Assembly (NCBI GenBank): GCA_026388275.1
Contig: JAPLKB010000042.1
Location: 17,744-81,743 of the forward strand
DNA length: 64,000 nt
Source of the DNA: Pseudomonadota bacterium
GTDB lineage: Bacteria > Desulfobacterota > Syntrophorhabdia > Syntrophorhabdales > Syntrophorhabdaceae
Direction: 5' to 3'
Under the pieces are notes generated by a model. It saw nothing but the letters and a program-made list of their open reading frames with translations, was not told the origin of the DNA and searched no databases. This document shows positions 9,074-17,596 of this stretch, one piece after another. Made by a program: the position numbers and the translations under genes. Every line of letters starts with the position of its first letter. The stretch's first letter is position 1.

Positions 9074-10231
9074 CTATGCAATCATCTCCAGAAATGCCTC
9101 AACCCTTGTCTTCATCCTCGGCAGAGTAGAAGAGGAATATTCATCTTCAAGATAGAGTACCGGCACACCTGCAGTTTCGATAAAGCTTTTCATTGCCGGG
9201 ACCTCAAAACCATAGGGGTCACAAAATTTATAGATAAAGAGAACAACACCATCCACTTTAAAATCCTTTATATTCTGTTTTATATGGCCAAATCTGGCCT
9301 CCAGATTTTCCTGGTAATTATTGCCGGCAGTAATGCATGTCGTAGGCAATTTAAGTTTTTTCAAATAACGCTCAGCGATACCCTGAACCGGATCAGGCGT
9401 TATATCAACATCAGCCCAATACATTTTACTTCCGATTGACAGATCATCCATAACAAGATTTGCACCGGCACTCTCGATGGTTTCAACAATGGCCACATCA
9501 TCGATCTGATCTCCTATTAACATGATCCGTGACAGACTTGTACCATTTGGCACTCCTCTCAGTTTCACTTCTTTTATTACATCCCCGATAAGCGCGCTCG
9601 ATTCTTCTACCGGTAAACTCATGGCAGCCACAAGAACCTTCATCATCTCAGCACCCGATATGAGAGGGTAATCGGCTTTTCTCAAAGAATAAAGCTCTCT
9701 CATAACCCGTCTGTTCTCATTGTGGGCTTTAACTGCCTGAACCAGAGCTTCGTCCGTGATCGCATTGCCGGTATACTTTTCGAGAGTGTCGATAAATATT
9801 CGCAAAATTGATTTTGTAAACTCTATTGACGGATCATCAGTCAAATGCGGGAAATTCAAGAAGTGCCAGTATGGCAAATTCAGGTTATAACTCCATACAT
9901 CGTTTGTCCTGTCAATGCTATCACATTGATGAGGCAGGACCATGCCGTCAAGGAAGTCATATTTCCCTTTCAGGGCAGTATCAAAGACATTGCGTATAAA
10001 AGGACAGACTATAGTTTCCATATGGGCATCTGCTTTAGTAATTGCCTCTGAGACATTCCCCTTCAATCTAAGCGGGATTATTCCGGCAGCCGTTATGATT
10101 TCCACCGGAGCCAATGCAGATAAATAGCCTATTACTTTTCTGCCTTCAGCTTTTAGAGCCTTTGCCCTTGATCCATATTGACTGTAATGTTTTTCAGCTA
10201 ACGCCAATCCATTTCCGTATTGTTCCATCAT
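9074..10231 (-). CDS. bcrC: Benzoyl-CoA reductase / 2-hydroxyacyl-CoA dehydratase family, subunit C-like
   Basis: The smaller catalytic subunit. I choose the ATG at 10231, behind GAAAGGA, over an upstream GTG at 10282. This gives 385 residues, matching BcrC (about 384) and BzdN (about 379). Three conserved cysteines typical of the family occur in IVCPFIRN, PHQCDSID and YKFCDPYGF. It is first in the minus-strand four-gene operon, C-B-A-D. No ferredoxin gene is adjacent, unlike bzd/bcr clusters of Azoarcus and Thauera. Family is certain; benzoyl-CoA as substrate is inferred from the two distinct activator ATPases. Confidence 0.87.
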   Translation of the reverse strand: MMEQYGNGLALAEKHYSQYGSRAKALKAEGRKVIGYLSALAPVEIITAAGIIPLRLKGNVSEAITKADAHMETIVCPFIRNVFDTALKGKYDFLDGMVLPHQCDSIDRTNDVWSYNLNLPYWHFLNFPHLTDDPSIEFTKSILRIFIDTLEKYTGNAITDEALVQAVKAHNENRRVMRELYSLRKADYPLISGAEMMKVLVAAMSLPVEESSALIGDVIKEVKLRGVPNGTSLSRIMLIGDQIDDVAIVETIESAGANLVMDDLSIGSKMYWADVDITPDPVQGIAERYLKKLKLPTTCITAGNNYQENLEARFGHIKQNIKDFKVDGVVLFIYKFCDPYGFEVPAMKSFIETAGVPVLYLEDEYSSSTLPRMKTRVEAFLEMIA

Positions 10232-10635
10232 CTTTTTTCCTTTCACTCCTTCTTCTTTGCTCGCAATTAACCATTCATGCACTGTAATGCTTATAACTTC
10301 AAAACTTTCAGAAAAACCGGGGGAACCCGAAACATCATCTTTTAGACATTTTAATGAAGAGATATTTTTATCATATTTTCCTTTTCATTTCAACCGACTA
10401 TTATCCTTGGAAATAGATAACAAGACTATACCGGGCCTTCATTTCTCACATTCGACAGAAGTTTCATCCTCGCGGAGTGTGTCGCCTGGCACTATGTTTA
10501 CTAATCTTGTTTTGCTTTAGCTGTCGTAGAGGAAGCCATCACAACAATCGAGAAAAGGGACAAGAATGCAAAGAAGAAGAGCTTTCTCAAACAGAATTTC
10601 TTCAGTATTGTGCAGCCCCTTCTCAAATGGTATAT
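10232..10635. other. 404-bp gap between the KimA-like gene and bcrC
   Basis: No gene is supported. It must contain the bcr operon promoter on the minus strand, but I cannot place a convincing -35/-10 or sigma-54 site. Confidence 0.5.
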
Positions 10636-12618
10636 TTACACGTCCACACGGATCGGTAAAATGACCGTTGGTATACCGTTCCACTGCAGCCTGCGCTGAA
10701 TAGAGTGGGCTGTTTCATTGTGAAGTATCTTCTGGAAAGGGTTGTCGTGACGGAACACTAATTTTCCTGTAAAAACAGTTGATCTCGGAAACTCTTTGAC
10801 CGTTGCTTCAACAAGATCAGAGGCCGCATCTATCACATCTGTTCCCACATCCGTTCTATAATCGGCAGAGAAACCATGTTCCCGGGTAACTTTTATATAT
10901 TTCTTAAGCCCTTTCCGTACTGATTCCTTTAAGGCTTCTACTTCGGCAACCCCTTTAAAAGAACCGGAATCAATTTCAGCAACAGAAATAAAGATGAAGT
11001 TTTTGTAGATATTAGGGAAATAGCGAACAATTGACATAAGGGTATGAAGACCAAATCCATTATACCCGCTAACGAGAAGAATAGCGGTCATTTCCTTTGG
11101 ATTGACGGGATTATTGTTGTACGGTTCGGTTGTAGGAAGGTTGGAGAGCATCTCTTCAAGCTTCTTCACACCAAGCCTGACTTTTTTATAATGGGAACGA
11201 ATTAGGTAACAGAGACCTACTACTGCTAAGGTTAGAACAAGCGTTACCCAGCCACCTTCTCCAAATTTTTCATAGATAGTTATTACAAGGATAGTTAAGC
11301 AAAGGATGAGACCTATAATATGAATAACTATATGTTTCTTCCAGTCCCGATCAACCTCTTTGTTTTTTATAAAGAAGCGGACCATCCCAAACTGGGACAG
11401 AGAAAAGGTGAGAAAGACATTGATCGAGTACATGATGATAAGGGCAGAGACTGAACCGTGGGTATAGATAAGGAGAACGATAGCTGCCGTGCCCATAACG
11501 AGAACACCATTCTGCATTGAAAGCCTTTCTGAGAGGGCGGCAAATTTTCTGGGAAACCACGAGTCTACAGCCATGTTTGCCATTACGCGGGGACCATCGA
11601 TAAATCCTGCCTGGGCAGCAACTATAAGAAGAACTCCTTCTGATAAAATTGTAATCAGTGCAATATAATAGCCGAAAGGCCAGTTCCCGAAAACCCCATC
11701 TGCAAGGATTGTATTTAATGTGCGGCCTTCAACGGGGTTTATCCCGAAAAGGTAATAGCAGAAAAACAGTCCTCCTGCTGTTATTGCAAGAGATGTAGCC
11801 ATATATGCCATAGTGCGTTTACCGGTTTGCACCTTTGGCTCCCGCAGGATTTGCATTCCGTTCGATACAGCCTCAAGGCCGGTATATGTGCCGCCGCCGA
11901 GAGAGAATGCCCTCAAGAAAATTGCAAGTATACCGACAAAACCAATTGTCGATAGATCCGAACTGGATGTTGTTTTTAATGCGCCAAGTAATGGATTGAT
12001 TTGGGGAACATGGCTAATAATGCCATAGCCTATTAATAGAACATGGGTAATGACAAAGATCGCGAAAATTGGTGCGAGAAGGGTCACCGATTCTTTTACT
12101 CCGCGAAGATTGAGGATAACCAGGGCGACAATGAGAAATGAAACAAAAAAAATCTTGTATTTTTGAAAGGCCAAAGGGAGAAAACTGAAAAGGGCATCAC
12201 CGCAGGAAACAAGAGAGACAGTAATTGTCAGCATGTAGTCTACAAGCAACGCACATCCTGAAACAACCCCGACATTTTCGTTAATCGTATGGGTTGCCAC
12301 GATATAACCGCCGCCGCCATGGGGGAAGTGTTCGATGATTCGTGAATAGGCATATGCAATGATAAAGACCGTTAAGGCTGTGGCAACCCCTATGATAGGG
12401 GCCAGATAGGTATGAGTGCCAAGTGCCCTGAAAGCCTCTTCGGGACCATACGAAGAAGATGAAAGACCGTCTGCACCAAGGCCGATCCATGCAAGTATCG
12501 GTATGAGTGAAAGTTTATGAAATATGGAAGGTTCATTTACATCTCTTGGCGCGCCTATGACTTTTCGCTTAATCCTTTCGTATAAACTCGGTTCCGGCTC
12601 CGAGATGTCATTTTCCAT
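10636..12618 (-). CDS. APC-superfamily permease, KimA-like potassium transporter
   Basis: A 660-residue inner-membrane transporter with about 12 hydrophobic segments followed by a cytosolic C-terminal domain of roughly 190 residues. The N-terminal motif GADGLSSSSYGPEEAF and the overall layout fit the KimA (YdaO) branch of the APC family, whose Bacillus member imports K+ with protons. I start at the ATG at 12618, behind AAGGAG; the frame extends 15 codons further up without a ribosome site. The UspA, KdpE and KdpD genes just upstream on the same strand support a potassium role. An amino-acid permease cannot be excluded from sequence alone. Confidence 0.78.
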   Translation of the reverse strand: MENDISEPEPSLYERIKRKVIGAPRDVNEPSIFHKLSLIPILAWIGLGADGLSSSSYGPEEAFRALGTHTYLAPIIGVATALTVFIIAYAYSRIIEHFPHGGGGYIVATHTINENVGVVSGCALLVDYMLTITVSLVSCGDALFSFLPLAFQKYKIFFVSFLIVALVILNLRGVKESVTLLAPIFAIFVITHVLLIGYGIISHVPQINPLLGALKTTSSSDLSTIGFVGILAIFLRAFSLGGGTYTGLEAVSNGMQILREPKVQTGKRTMAYMATSLAITAGGLFFCYYLFGINPVEGRTLNTILADGVFGNWPFGYYIALITILSEGVLLIVAAQAGFIDGPRVMANMAVDSWFPRKFAALSERLSMQNGVLVMGTAAIVLLIYTHGSVSALIIMYSINVFLTFSLSQFGMVRFFIKNKEVDRDWKKHIVIHIIGLILCLTILVITIYEKFGEGGWVTLVLTLAVVGLCYLIRSHYKKVRLGVKKLEEMLSNLPTTEPYNNNPVNPKEMTAILLVSGYNGFGLHTLMSIVRYFPNIYKNFIFISVAEIDSGSFKGVAEVEALKESVRKGLKKYIKVTREHGFSADYRTDVGTDVIDAASDLVEATVKEFPRSTVFTGKLVFRHDNPFQKILHNETAHSIQRRLQWNGIPTVILPIRVDV

Positions 12619-12706
12619 TAGAATATTCTCCTTTACTGTTGATATGTTCAATGAATCCCCCACTGTTGCCAGGCGGGTAGGTTGTTTGATGACGAAATAT
12701 TTTCAA

Positions 12707-13120
12707 TTAAGCCCCTACCACCAGTACAGAACATTGTGCATACTTCTTAACCTTTTCTGTAACGCTTCGAAAAAAAGTAAACAGGGATTCTGCTTTGTTA
12801 TGTCGGGCAATTATAATTAAATCTATATTTTTTTCTGTCTGCACTTTCAGGATCTCTTTATAAATTATCCCTTTCCTGATCTCCGGGACTATCTCAACAG
12901 ATTTTGCCTCAGGAAATTTAGCAAGTTGTCTCTGAATCATTTCCTTTTCGTCTGCAACCTTTCGAAATGGCAGAACGTGAAGAAGATGGATCCTGGCGTT
13001 CTGTTGTTTGGCGAGGTCGATTGCAATCTGTAACGCTACATCCGAAGGTTCTAAAAAATCCGTTGGAACAAGTATTGTCTTCAGACCGTGTTTGCCAATC
13101 TCTGTCGAGCAGCACATCAT
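12707..13120 (-). CDS. Universal stress protein (UspA family)
   Basis: A 137-residue single UspA domain. It begins TILVPTDFLEPSDVALQIA and ends in a hydrophobic strand, QCSVLVVGA. The nucleotide-binding loop is not the textbook GxxGxxG form: the region reads ARHNKAESLFTFFRS, so ATP binding is doubtful. It sits between the KimA-like permease and kdpE. Because the neighbouring KdpD lacks its built-in Usp domain, this free-standing protein may supply that sensing module in trans; this is inference from gene order. Confidence 0.82.
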   Translation of the reverse strand: MMCCSTEIGKHGLKTILVPTDFLEPSDVALQIAIDLAKQQNARIHLLHVLPFRKVADEKEMIQRQLAKFPEAKSVEIVPEIRKGIIYKEILKVQTEKNIDLIIIARHNKAESLFTFFRSVTEKVKKYAQCSVLVVGA

Positions 13121-13285
13121 TAATACTCCAACATTCCGGGAAAGCTTACAGTACAGGCTTTGTAATTCACGCGGTGCTCACTCTCTTCCAAGATATCCTC
13201 ACATTATTAATTTTAAACAATTCGGTATAAATTAACTGTTAAAAGATTGGCGATAAGTATAAAGAAAATATAAAGAAAGGATTTT

Positions 13286-13978
13286 TTAATCTCGTGTAAT
13301 CAGCCGATATCCAACACCGGGCTCGGTGATTATATAAGTAGGCTGCGACGGATCAACCTCGATTTTACGTCGCAGTTGACCAATATAAACACGCAGATAT
13401 TGAGATTCTTCCTGATAATTTGACCCCCAGATGGCCCGTAAGAGCTGTCTGTGGGTTACTACCCGGCCGGCCTGTTGCGCCAGATATTTTAGAACTTCAT
13501 ATTCTGTTGGTGTGAGCTTTACTTCCTCTCCTCTGATTGTCACGTTCCTGTGTGCTAAATCCACCGAAAGCTCACCGAAGGCAAGTATTGGCGCATCCTC
13601 TGACTTGGCTGCGTGACGCAGAGCAGTCCGGAGCCTGGCCAAAAGCTCGCCCATACTGAACGGTTTGGTGACATAGTCATCTGCACCGGCATCCAGTGCC
13701 TTGATCTTATCATCTTCATGCTCCCTTACTGAGAGAACAATGATGGGGACCTGTGTCCATTCACGGAGGTGCCTAATGACCTCGATGCCGTCGAGATCCG
13801 GCAACCCCAAATCCAGAATGATCAGATCCGGATGAAATATTGATGTTTGACTCAAACCTTCTTGTCCTGAAGCGGCTTCGCCAACATCATAGCCATAACC
13901 CTCTAAAGCAGCCTTCAACATCCGGCGTATCTGTTTTTCATCATCCACAACAAGTACTCGTGCGCCATCAGCCGACAT
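13286..13978 (-). CDS. kdpE: KdpE-type response regulator (receiver + winged helix)
   Basis: A DNA-binding regulator of K+ transport genes, 230 residues. The receiver domain carries the acidic pair in VLVVDDEKQIRR, the phospho-acceptor in LIILDLGLPDLDG and the Lys in DDYVTKPFS. An OmpR/PhoB winged helix follows, ending in the typical YIGQLRRKIEVDPSQP and GVGYRLI. I start at the ATG at 13978, behind AAGGAA; it overlaps the kdpD stop codon by 11 bp, so the two are translationally coupled. The longer open frame merely runs back into kdpD in another frame. Confidence 0.92.
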   Translation of the reverse strand: MSADGARVLVVDDEKQIRRMLKAALEGYGYDVGEAASGQEGLSQTSIFHPDLIILDLGLPDLDGIEVIRHLREWTQVPIIVLSVREHEDDKIKALDAGADDYVTKPFSMGELLARLRTALRHAAKSEDAPILAFGELSVDLAHRNVTIRGEEVKLTPTEYEVLKYLAQQAGRVVTHRQLLRAIWGSNYQEESQYLRVYIGQLRRKIEVDPSQPTYIITEPGVGYRLITRD

Positions 13979-15572
13979 TATCTGTTCCTTCTCTTGCATA
14001 TTTTTGTTCCGAAAGCTCTTCGGATACAGGGAGAGAAAAGGTGAATCTATTACCGTATTCCGGCGATGAATCAACCCATATGCTGCCGCCATGCGCTTCA
14101 ATGATTCCCTTGCAAATAGACAAGCCGAGTCCTGTCCCGCTTGCATGTTTAGAAGAATATAGCCGATAGAATTTATCGAACACATGTTCATGCTCTGTCT
14201 TTGGAATAGGCGGACCAGGATCAGCTACCGTAAGAAACAGTATTCTGTCCCGACAATGAACTGAAATTGAGATTGAGCTGCCCGGAAGAGAATATTTCAC
14301 TGCATTTTCCAGCAAATTAATCATTACATGTTCTATGAGAATAAAATCAGCCATGAAGGAAGGAGGGTCCGGCGGTATATCAATCTGCAATGGATGCTCC
14401 TGTAAAGCATCTCTTGTTTCCCTCAGTACAACACCAATGATATCCTCGATATCGCACCATTTCATGTTCAATTTTAATGCACCACTCTCAAGACGTACCA
14501 TATCAAGAAGATTTTCTATGAAACGGTTCATGCGGTGCGCCTCTTCCCTGATTGTGTGTAAAAAGATGTTTTTGGTTTCTTGTGTATAAACGCTTCCTTC
14601 CGACAGAAGACTTGTCACCGCACCCGTGATAGATGCAAGGGGTGTACGGAAGTCGTGGGAAATGGAATTTAATAATATCCTGTGGAGTTTCTCTGATTCT
14701 GCCAACCATTTTGCCTGTTCGGCTTCTTTTGCAAGCTGCAGGCGGATTATGGCAACTGCTACAAGATTGGTAAAGGTTTCTATAAGTTGTTGTTTTTCGG
14801 GCGAAAGGGCTGCATTCTCTATATTGGGTCTGATGCCGAGGACGGCTATTGTTTTATCTTCTGCTTTTATAGGAAAGAAAAACAATGAGCGTGCTCCTTC
14901 GAAAATTCCCAATTCCCTACCTGCTGGCTGGCCATGCTCCAGTACCCAACGTGCCACCGCATATTCTTTCTCATCAAATACAGCGTTGTCCAGAGTTGCA
15001 GCCATTTTGTACAGAACTTCATTATTCGGATCCTGGATGAGTACAATAGCCGTGCCGTTTACAGTTTCTGCAACCTTATCAAGAAAGGTTTTCAGAACTT
15101 GTTCCAGATCAGCCTTCGCTGCTATTTCCCGACTAAGTTCATACAAAGTGAGAGTTCTTATTTCCCGTTCAGTGGTTTTTTCCAGTTCATTCCTAAGTTT
15201 TGTTGCCGTAGTGCCGGTAACAAGGGCCACCAAAAAGAAAACAACAAGAACAAACAGGTGCTGCATGTTTCCCACTGCAAAGGTGAAAATTGGTGGCACA
15301 AAGAAAAAATTAAAAGTTAATACACCCATAAAAGAGGAGAGGAATGAAGGTCCTCTACCCCAACGAACTGCGCTGATAAGCACAGGCAACAAATAAAGAA
15401 GGACGATATTTATTAAATCAAAATAGGGTGTAAGTATTTCTCCGATAACGGTAACAATTGATACTGAGAGTGCTGCCCACGCATAATGCTTTAACGGCGA
15501 GCTAAATAAAGAGGAGTGCCTCTTCTGAATGCTCTCATTTTGTTCGGAAACTTTATGTGCGGCTGTTTTCAT
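13968..15572 (-). CDS. kdpD: KdpD-type sensor histidine kinase lacking the N-terminal KdpD/Usp domains
   Basis: A 534-residue kinase. Seen in order: four membrane helices of the DUF4118 type (about residues 28-115), a GAF-like domain (about 145-280), the H-box in NSISHDFRTPLASI, the N-box HVMINLLENAVKYS, and G-boxes DPGPPIP and SGTGLGLSICKG. Full KdpD has about 890 residues. The first 350 or so, the KdpD ATPase and Usp-like domain that sense nucleotides or c-di-AMP, are absent, and no remnant is coded upstream. No ribosome site precedes the ATG, which is close to an extended -10 promoter. Confidence 0.9.
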   Translation of the reverse strand: MKTAAHKVSEQNESIQKRHSSLFSSPLKHYAWAALSVSIVTVIGEILTPYFDLINIVLLYLLPVLISAVRWGRGPSFLSSFMGVLTFNFFFVPPIFTFAVGNMQHLFVLVVFFLVALVTGTTATKLRNELEKTTEREIRTLTLYELSREIAAKADLEQVLKTFLDKVAETVNGTAIVLIQDPNNEVLYKMAATLDNAVFDEKEYAVARWVLEHGQPAGRELGIFEGARSLFFFPIKAEDKTIAVLGIRPNIENAALSPEKQQLIETFTNLVAVAIIRLQLAKEAEQAKWLAESEKLHRILLNSISHDFRTPLASITGAVTSLLSEGSVYTQETKNIFLHTIREEAHRMNRFIENLLDMVRLESGALKLNMKWCDIEDIIGVVLRETRDALQEHPLQIDIPPDPPSFMADFILIEHVMINLLENAVKYSLPGSSISISVHCRDRILFLTVADPGPPIPKTEHEHVFDKFYRLYSSKHASGTGLGLSICKGIIEAHGGSIWVDSSPEYGNRFTFSLPVSEELSEQKYAREGTDNVG

Positions 15573-15597
15573 TATACTAATAAAATTATATTTTGGT

Positions 15598-15606
15598 ATT
15601 ATACCA
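15598..15606 (-). promoter_or_regulatory. Extended -10 promoter of the kdpDE operon
   Basis: On the minus strand the sequence reads TGGTATAAT, a perfect TGnTATAAT. The start would lie near 15591, giving a leader of about 20 nt with no Shine-Dalgarno before the kdpD ATG at 15572. Confidence 0.5.
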
Positions 15607-15650
15607 TGAAAAAAGTGTAAAGTTGTGGATGTTTATTGCCCCTCGGATTT

Positions 15651-15824
15651 ATTCCATTTCTAAATCAAGGATGAAATGATTTACCCCGCTTTAGCTTGCG
15701 GGGCAATCAAGGCGGCAAGGGAACACCCGCAAGCGGGTACCCGGACGTAGGCGTACTATAATAGTACGTCGGAGGAGCCGATGACGAAGCCAACGATGAT
15801 AGCGCCTTGATTTAGAATTGGAAT
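15651..15824. repeat. Dispersed palindromic element, copy 1
   Basis: The outer arms, 15651-15670 and 15805-15824, are 20 bp each with one mismatch. Inside are a CCCCGC/GCGGGG hairpin, an ACCCGC-AA-GCGGGT hairpin (15725-15738) and the core AGGCGTACT...AGTACGTCGGA (15749-15773). Core and ACCCGC hairpin recur almost identically in copy 2; the arms do not. Confidence 0.8.
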
Positions 15825-16104
15825 TAGTACTCCAAAACTTGCCCTCGGGGTAATTCTTTGCGGAATATAATGAGACATAGTAAGGAGAAAAAAAGGGAAA
15901 CGACGCTTCAGAAAGACAGCCGTATTCTGCAGGAACAAAAAACAAGCTGCCAAGCATTTACTTATTTCATTTGGTATTCAATAAGCTCACTCAAATGTGT
16001 ATTGTGCAGGTTTATATCTGGTATATGCGACCAATTTTTCTTGATTTTTCCGCATTTTTCAAAGCTGATAACTAAACGTGAAGGGTTGATATTGTTTGTA
16101 AATA

Positions 16105-16152
16105 ATTGGTGGGCCGTGGAGGATTCGAACCTCCGACCAATTGATTAAGAGT
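16105..16152. repeat. Left attachment repeat (attL), tRNA-Lys 3' fragment
   Basis: Identical over 48 bp to 23212-23259, running from just past the CCA end to the anticodon loop of tRNA-Lys. Sequence on both sides diverges at once, so this is a tRNA fragment and not a functional gene. Confidence 0.95.
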
Positions 16153-16454
16153 GAATAACATATGTAATATCAAATAGTTATGGTGTTAGATGCTGTTTGC
16201 TCCTGCTTGCAGTTATGGAAAAAAGGATATACCGATATAGACGGTATTACCCCTTGTTTGACGGTTTCAGTTCACAGTTAGTTCACAGGTAAAATTTATA
16301 TTTTTACTTGTCATGGGTTGTAAACAAAACCGTGTCCATTGATTTTCGCAGTTTGAAGTTGTAATCTTTTTCAAGGGATAGGCAGCGCAGCCGATAAGGG
16401 GACTTCTCAAACCCCTTCCCTTGAATTTTTGAGAAACCACGATGAGAGGTGGCG
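16153..16454. other. Left end of the integrated element, non-coding
   Basis: No gene. It contains two AGTTCACAG motifs, at 16269-16277 and 16280-16288, spaced by 11 bp. Matching motifs lie beside the right end, as expected for arm-type integrase sites. Confidence 0.6.
16269..16288 (+). promoter_or_regulatory. Candidate arm-type integrase binding sites, left
   Basis: Two AGTTCACAG copies one helical turn apart, about 120 bp inside attL. The same motif recurs near attR with the same 11-bp phasing and once, inverted, at 21835-21843. Confidence 0.5.
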
Positions 16455-17204
16455 ATGGAAAAAGAAAATAGAGATGATAGAGTTTCTTTCAGTTTTAAAA
16501 ATATCAATAATCCAAATATCGGTTATGCAGCGGGGTATTCACCACCAACTCAATGGGATAACGGCGAACATTGGTTAGATTTAACAGAAACCCCGAAGAT
16601 GTTCCCACATTTTTACCATAAAGAAGCATGGCAGATATTTTACGATAACGCAACATTTGACGATATTCTTGTTGCAGCTGTTGGGGAAAACATTCTTGAT
16701 GTAATGCATCGGGAAGGGCTACCGGACTTTGACGACCATAAAAAATGGACAGATAAAAAATTCCTTGAAGAACTTAGCCGATATCCTGATTGGCTTCAAA
16801 TGATAGAGACAGGAGCCTTAGACAGATTTATCTTCATGATGAAAACTGCGGGGATAGCCAACAGTAAAAAAGCAGAACAGGTTTGTAATAATTTGAAGTA
16901 TTATTTTATCCCGAAACGACCAGGAGGGTCTAAGGTCTACCCGGTTAATCTACATGGCTGTTATTACCTGCTTAAAATGTTATCGAAACATATCTCGAAA
17001 AAGTGCAACGAGTTTATAAAAGCCGGAGATAATCTTGATCGACAATCTTTTCAAGAATATACTGATGAAAGCCGGGTTACAGATATTTCTGTGTATGATT
17101 TGGACATCCTCCTATCACAACCAACTCAATACGCAAAAAAACTACTTGAAAAAGAATTATACGTCAGCATGGAAAGTCTGAAAAAAGAACTCAAAAAAGG
17201 GTAA
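16455..17204 (+). CDS. Hypothetical protein of the integrated element
   Basis: A soluble acidic protein of 249 residues that I do not recognise. The ATG at 16455 has GAGAGG five bases upstream; a GTG two codons earlier is less likely. It is rich in aromatic residues (YSPPTQWDNGEHWLDL, MFPHFYHKEAWQIFYDN) and ends in a Lys/Glu-rich helix. No signal peptide, membrane segment or catalytic motif is visible. It is the first gene inside attL, the cargo position in many satellites, so an accessory or host-interaction role is possible but unsupported. Confidence 0.7.
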   Translation: MEKENRDDRVSFSFKNINNPNIGYAAGYSPPTQWDNGEHWLDLTETPKMFPHFYHKEAWQIFYDNATFDDILVAAVGENILDVMHREGLPDFDDHKKWTDKKFLEELSRYPDWLQMIETGALDRFIFMMKTAGIANSKKAEQVCNNLKYYFIPKRPGGSKVYPVNLHGCYYLLKMLSKHISKKCNEFIKAGDNLDRQSFQEYTDESRVTDISVYDLDILLSQPTQYAKKLLEKELYVSMESLKKELKKG

Positions 17205-17326
17205 ATTAAAGTTTCTATTTAACCTTTCTGTATGTTTATCAAAACACTATCATATTGTATGCTTTCCTTACAACATAATGTAATACCCTAATATTACATT
17301 ATTATTTACCGGTAAGGAGCACGACT

Positions 17327-17596
17327 ATGAAAACTTTTTCAACCTTAGACATCTATTTATCTTCATTCCTTTTTCTTAATGGTGAGGAACCCGACCTTAC
17401 AATCAAGAACAACAAAGTGGCTTTCAATTTCGATGCCAATGATAATGTTTACCGACTCATGGCAGAATTCAACACAAACCCGGAAATACCTTGTCTTGAT
17501 CTGATAACGGCAATAAAAACGCTTAGAGGAAAGATGCTTTCAGCTAAAGAGAGCATAACTGGAAACGGTGGACGATATGGATATAATCACAGATAA
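17327..17596 (+). CDS. Small DUF5659-like protein
   Basis: An 89-residue protein beginning MKTFSTLDIYLSSFLFLNGEEPDL. This resembles the DUF5659 pattern, in which a short N-terminal strand-helix is followed by a hydrophobic beta segment (KVAFNFDANDNVYRLM) and a helix with Lys/Arg. Such proteins are common in phages and satellites next to replication genes, and their function is unknown. AAGGAG precedes the ATG. Its end overlaps the start of the primase gene by about 20 bp, so the two are probably co-translated. Confidence 0.7.
   Translation: MKTFSTLDIYLSSFLFLNGEEPDLTIKNNKVAFNFDANDNVYRLMAEFNTNPEIPCLDLITAIKTLRGKMLSAKESITGNGGRYGYNHR

Larger units (their letters stand above)
15573..16104. other. 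Gap between kdpD and the integrated element
   Basis: No gene is supported. It holds the kdpD promoter and copy 1 of the dispersed palindromic element (15651-15824); the remainder up to the attachment site is AT-rich and featureless. Confidence 0.6.

Noticed and set aside
10490..10520. Possible sigma-54 promoter (TGGCACTATGTTTAC)
   Set aside because: The -12 element is not TTGC-like, and it points away from the bcr operon.
13979..14191. N-terminal extension of KdpE
   Set aside because: The 71 extra codons are the kdpD 3' end in another frame; the real start at 13978 has a ribosome site and a normal receiver N-terminus.
14626..15396. 256-codon plus-strand frame opposite kdpD
   Set aside because: A shadow of a verified histidine kinase; its codons follow the kdpD frame, and there is no ribosome site.
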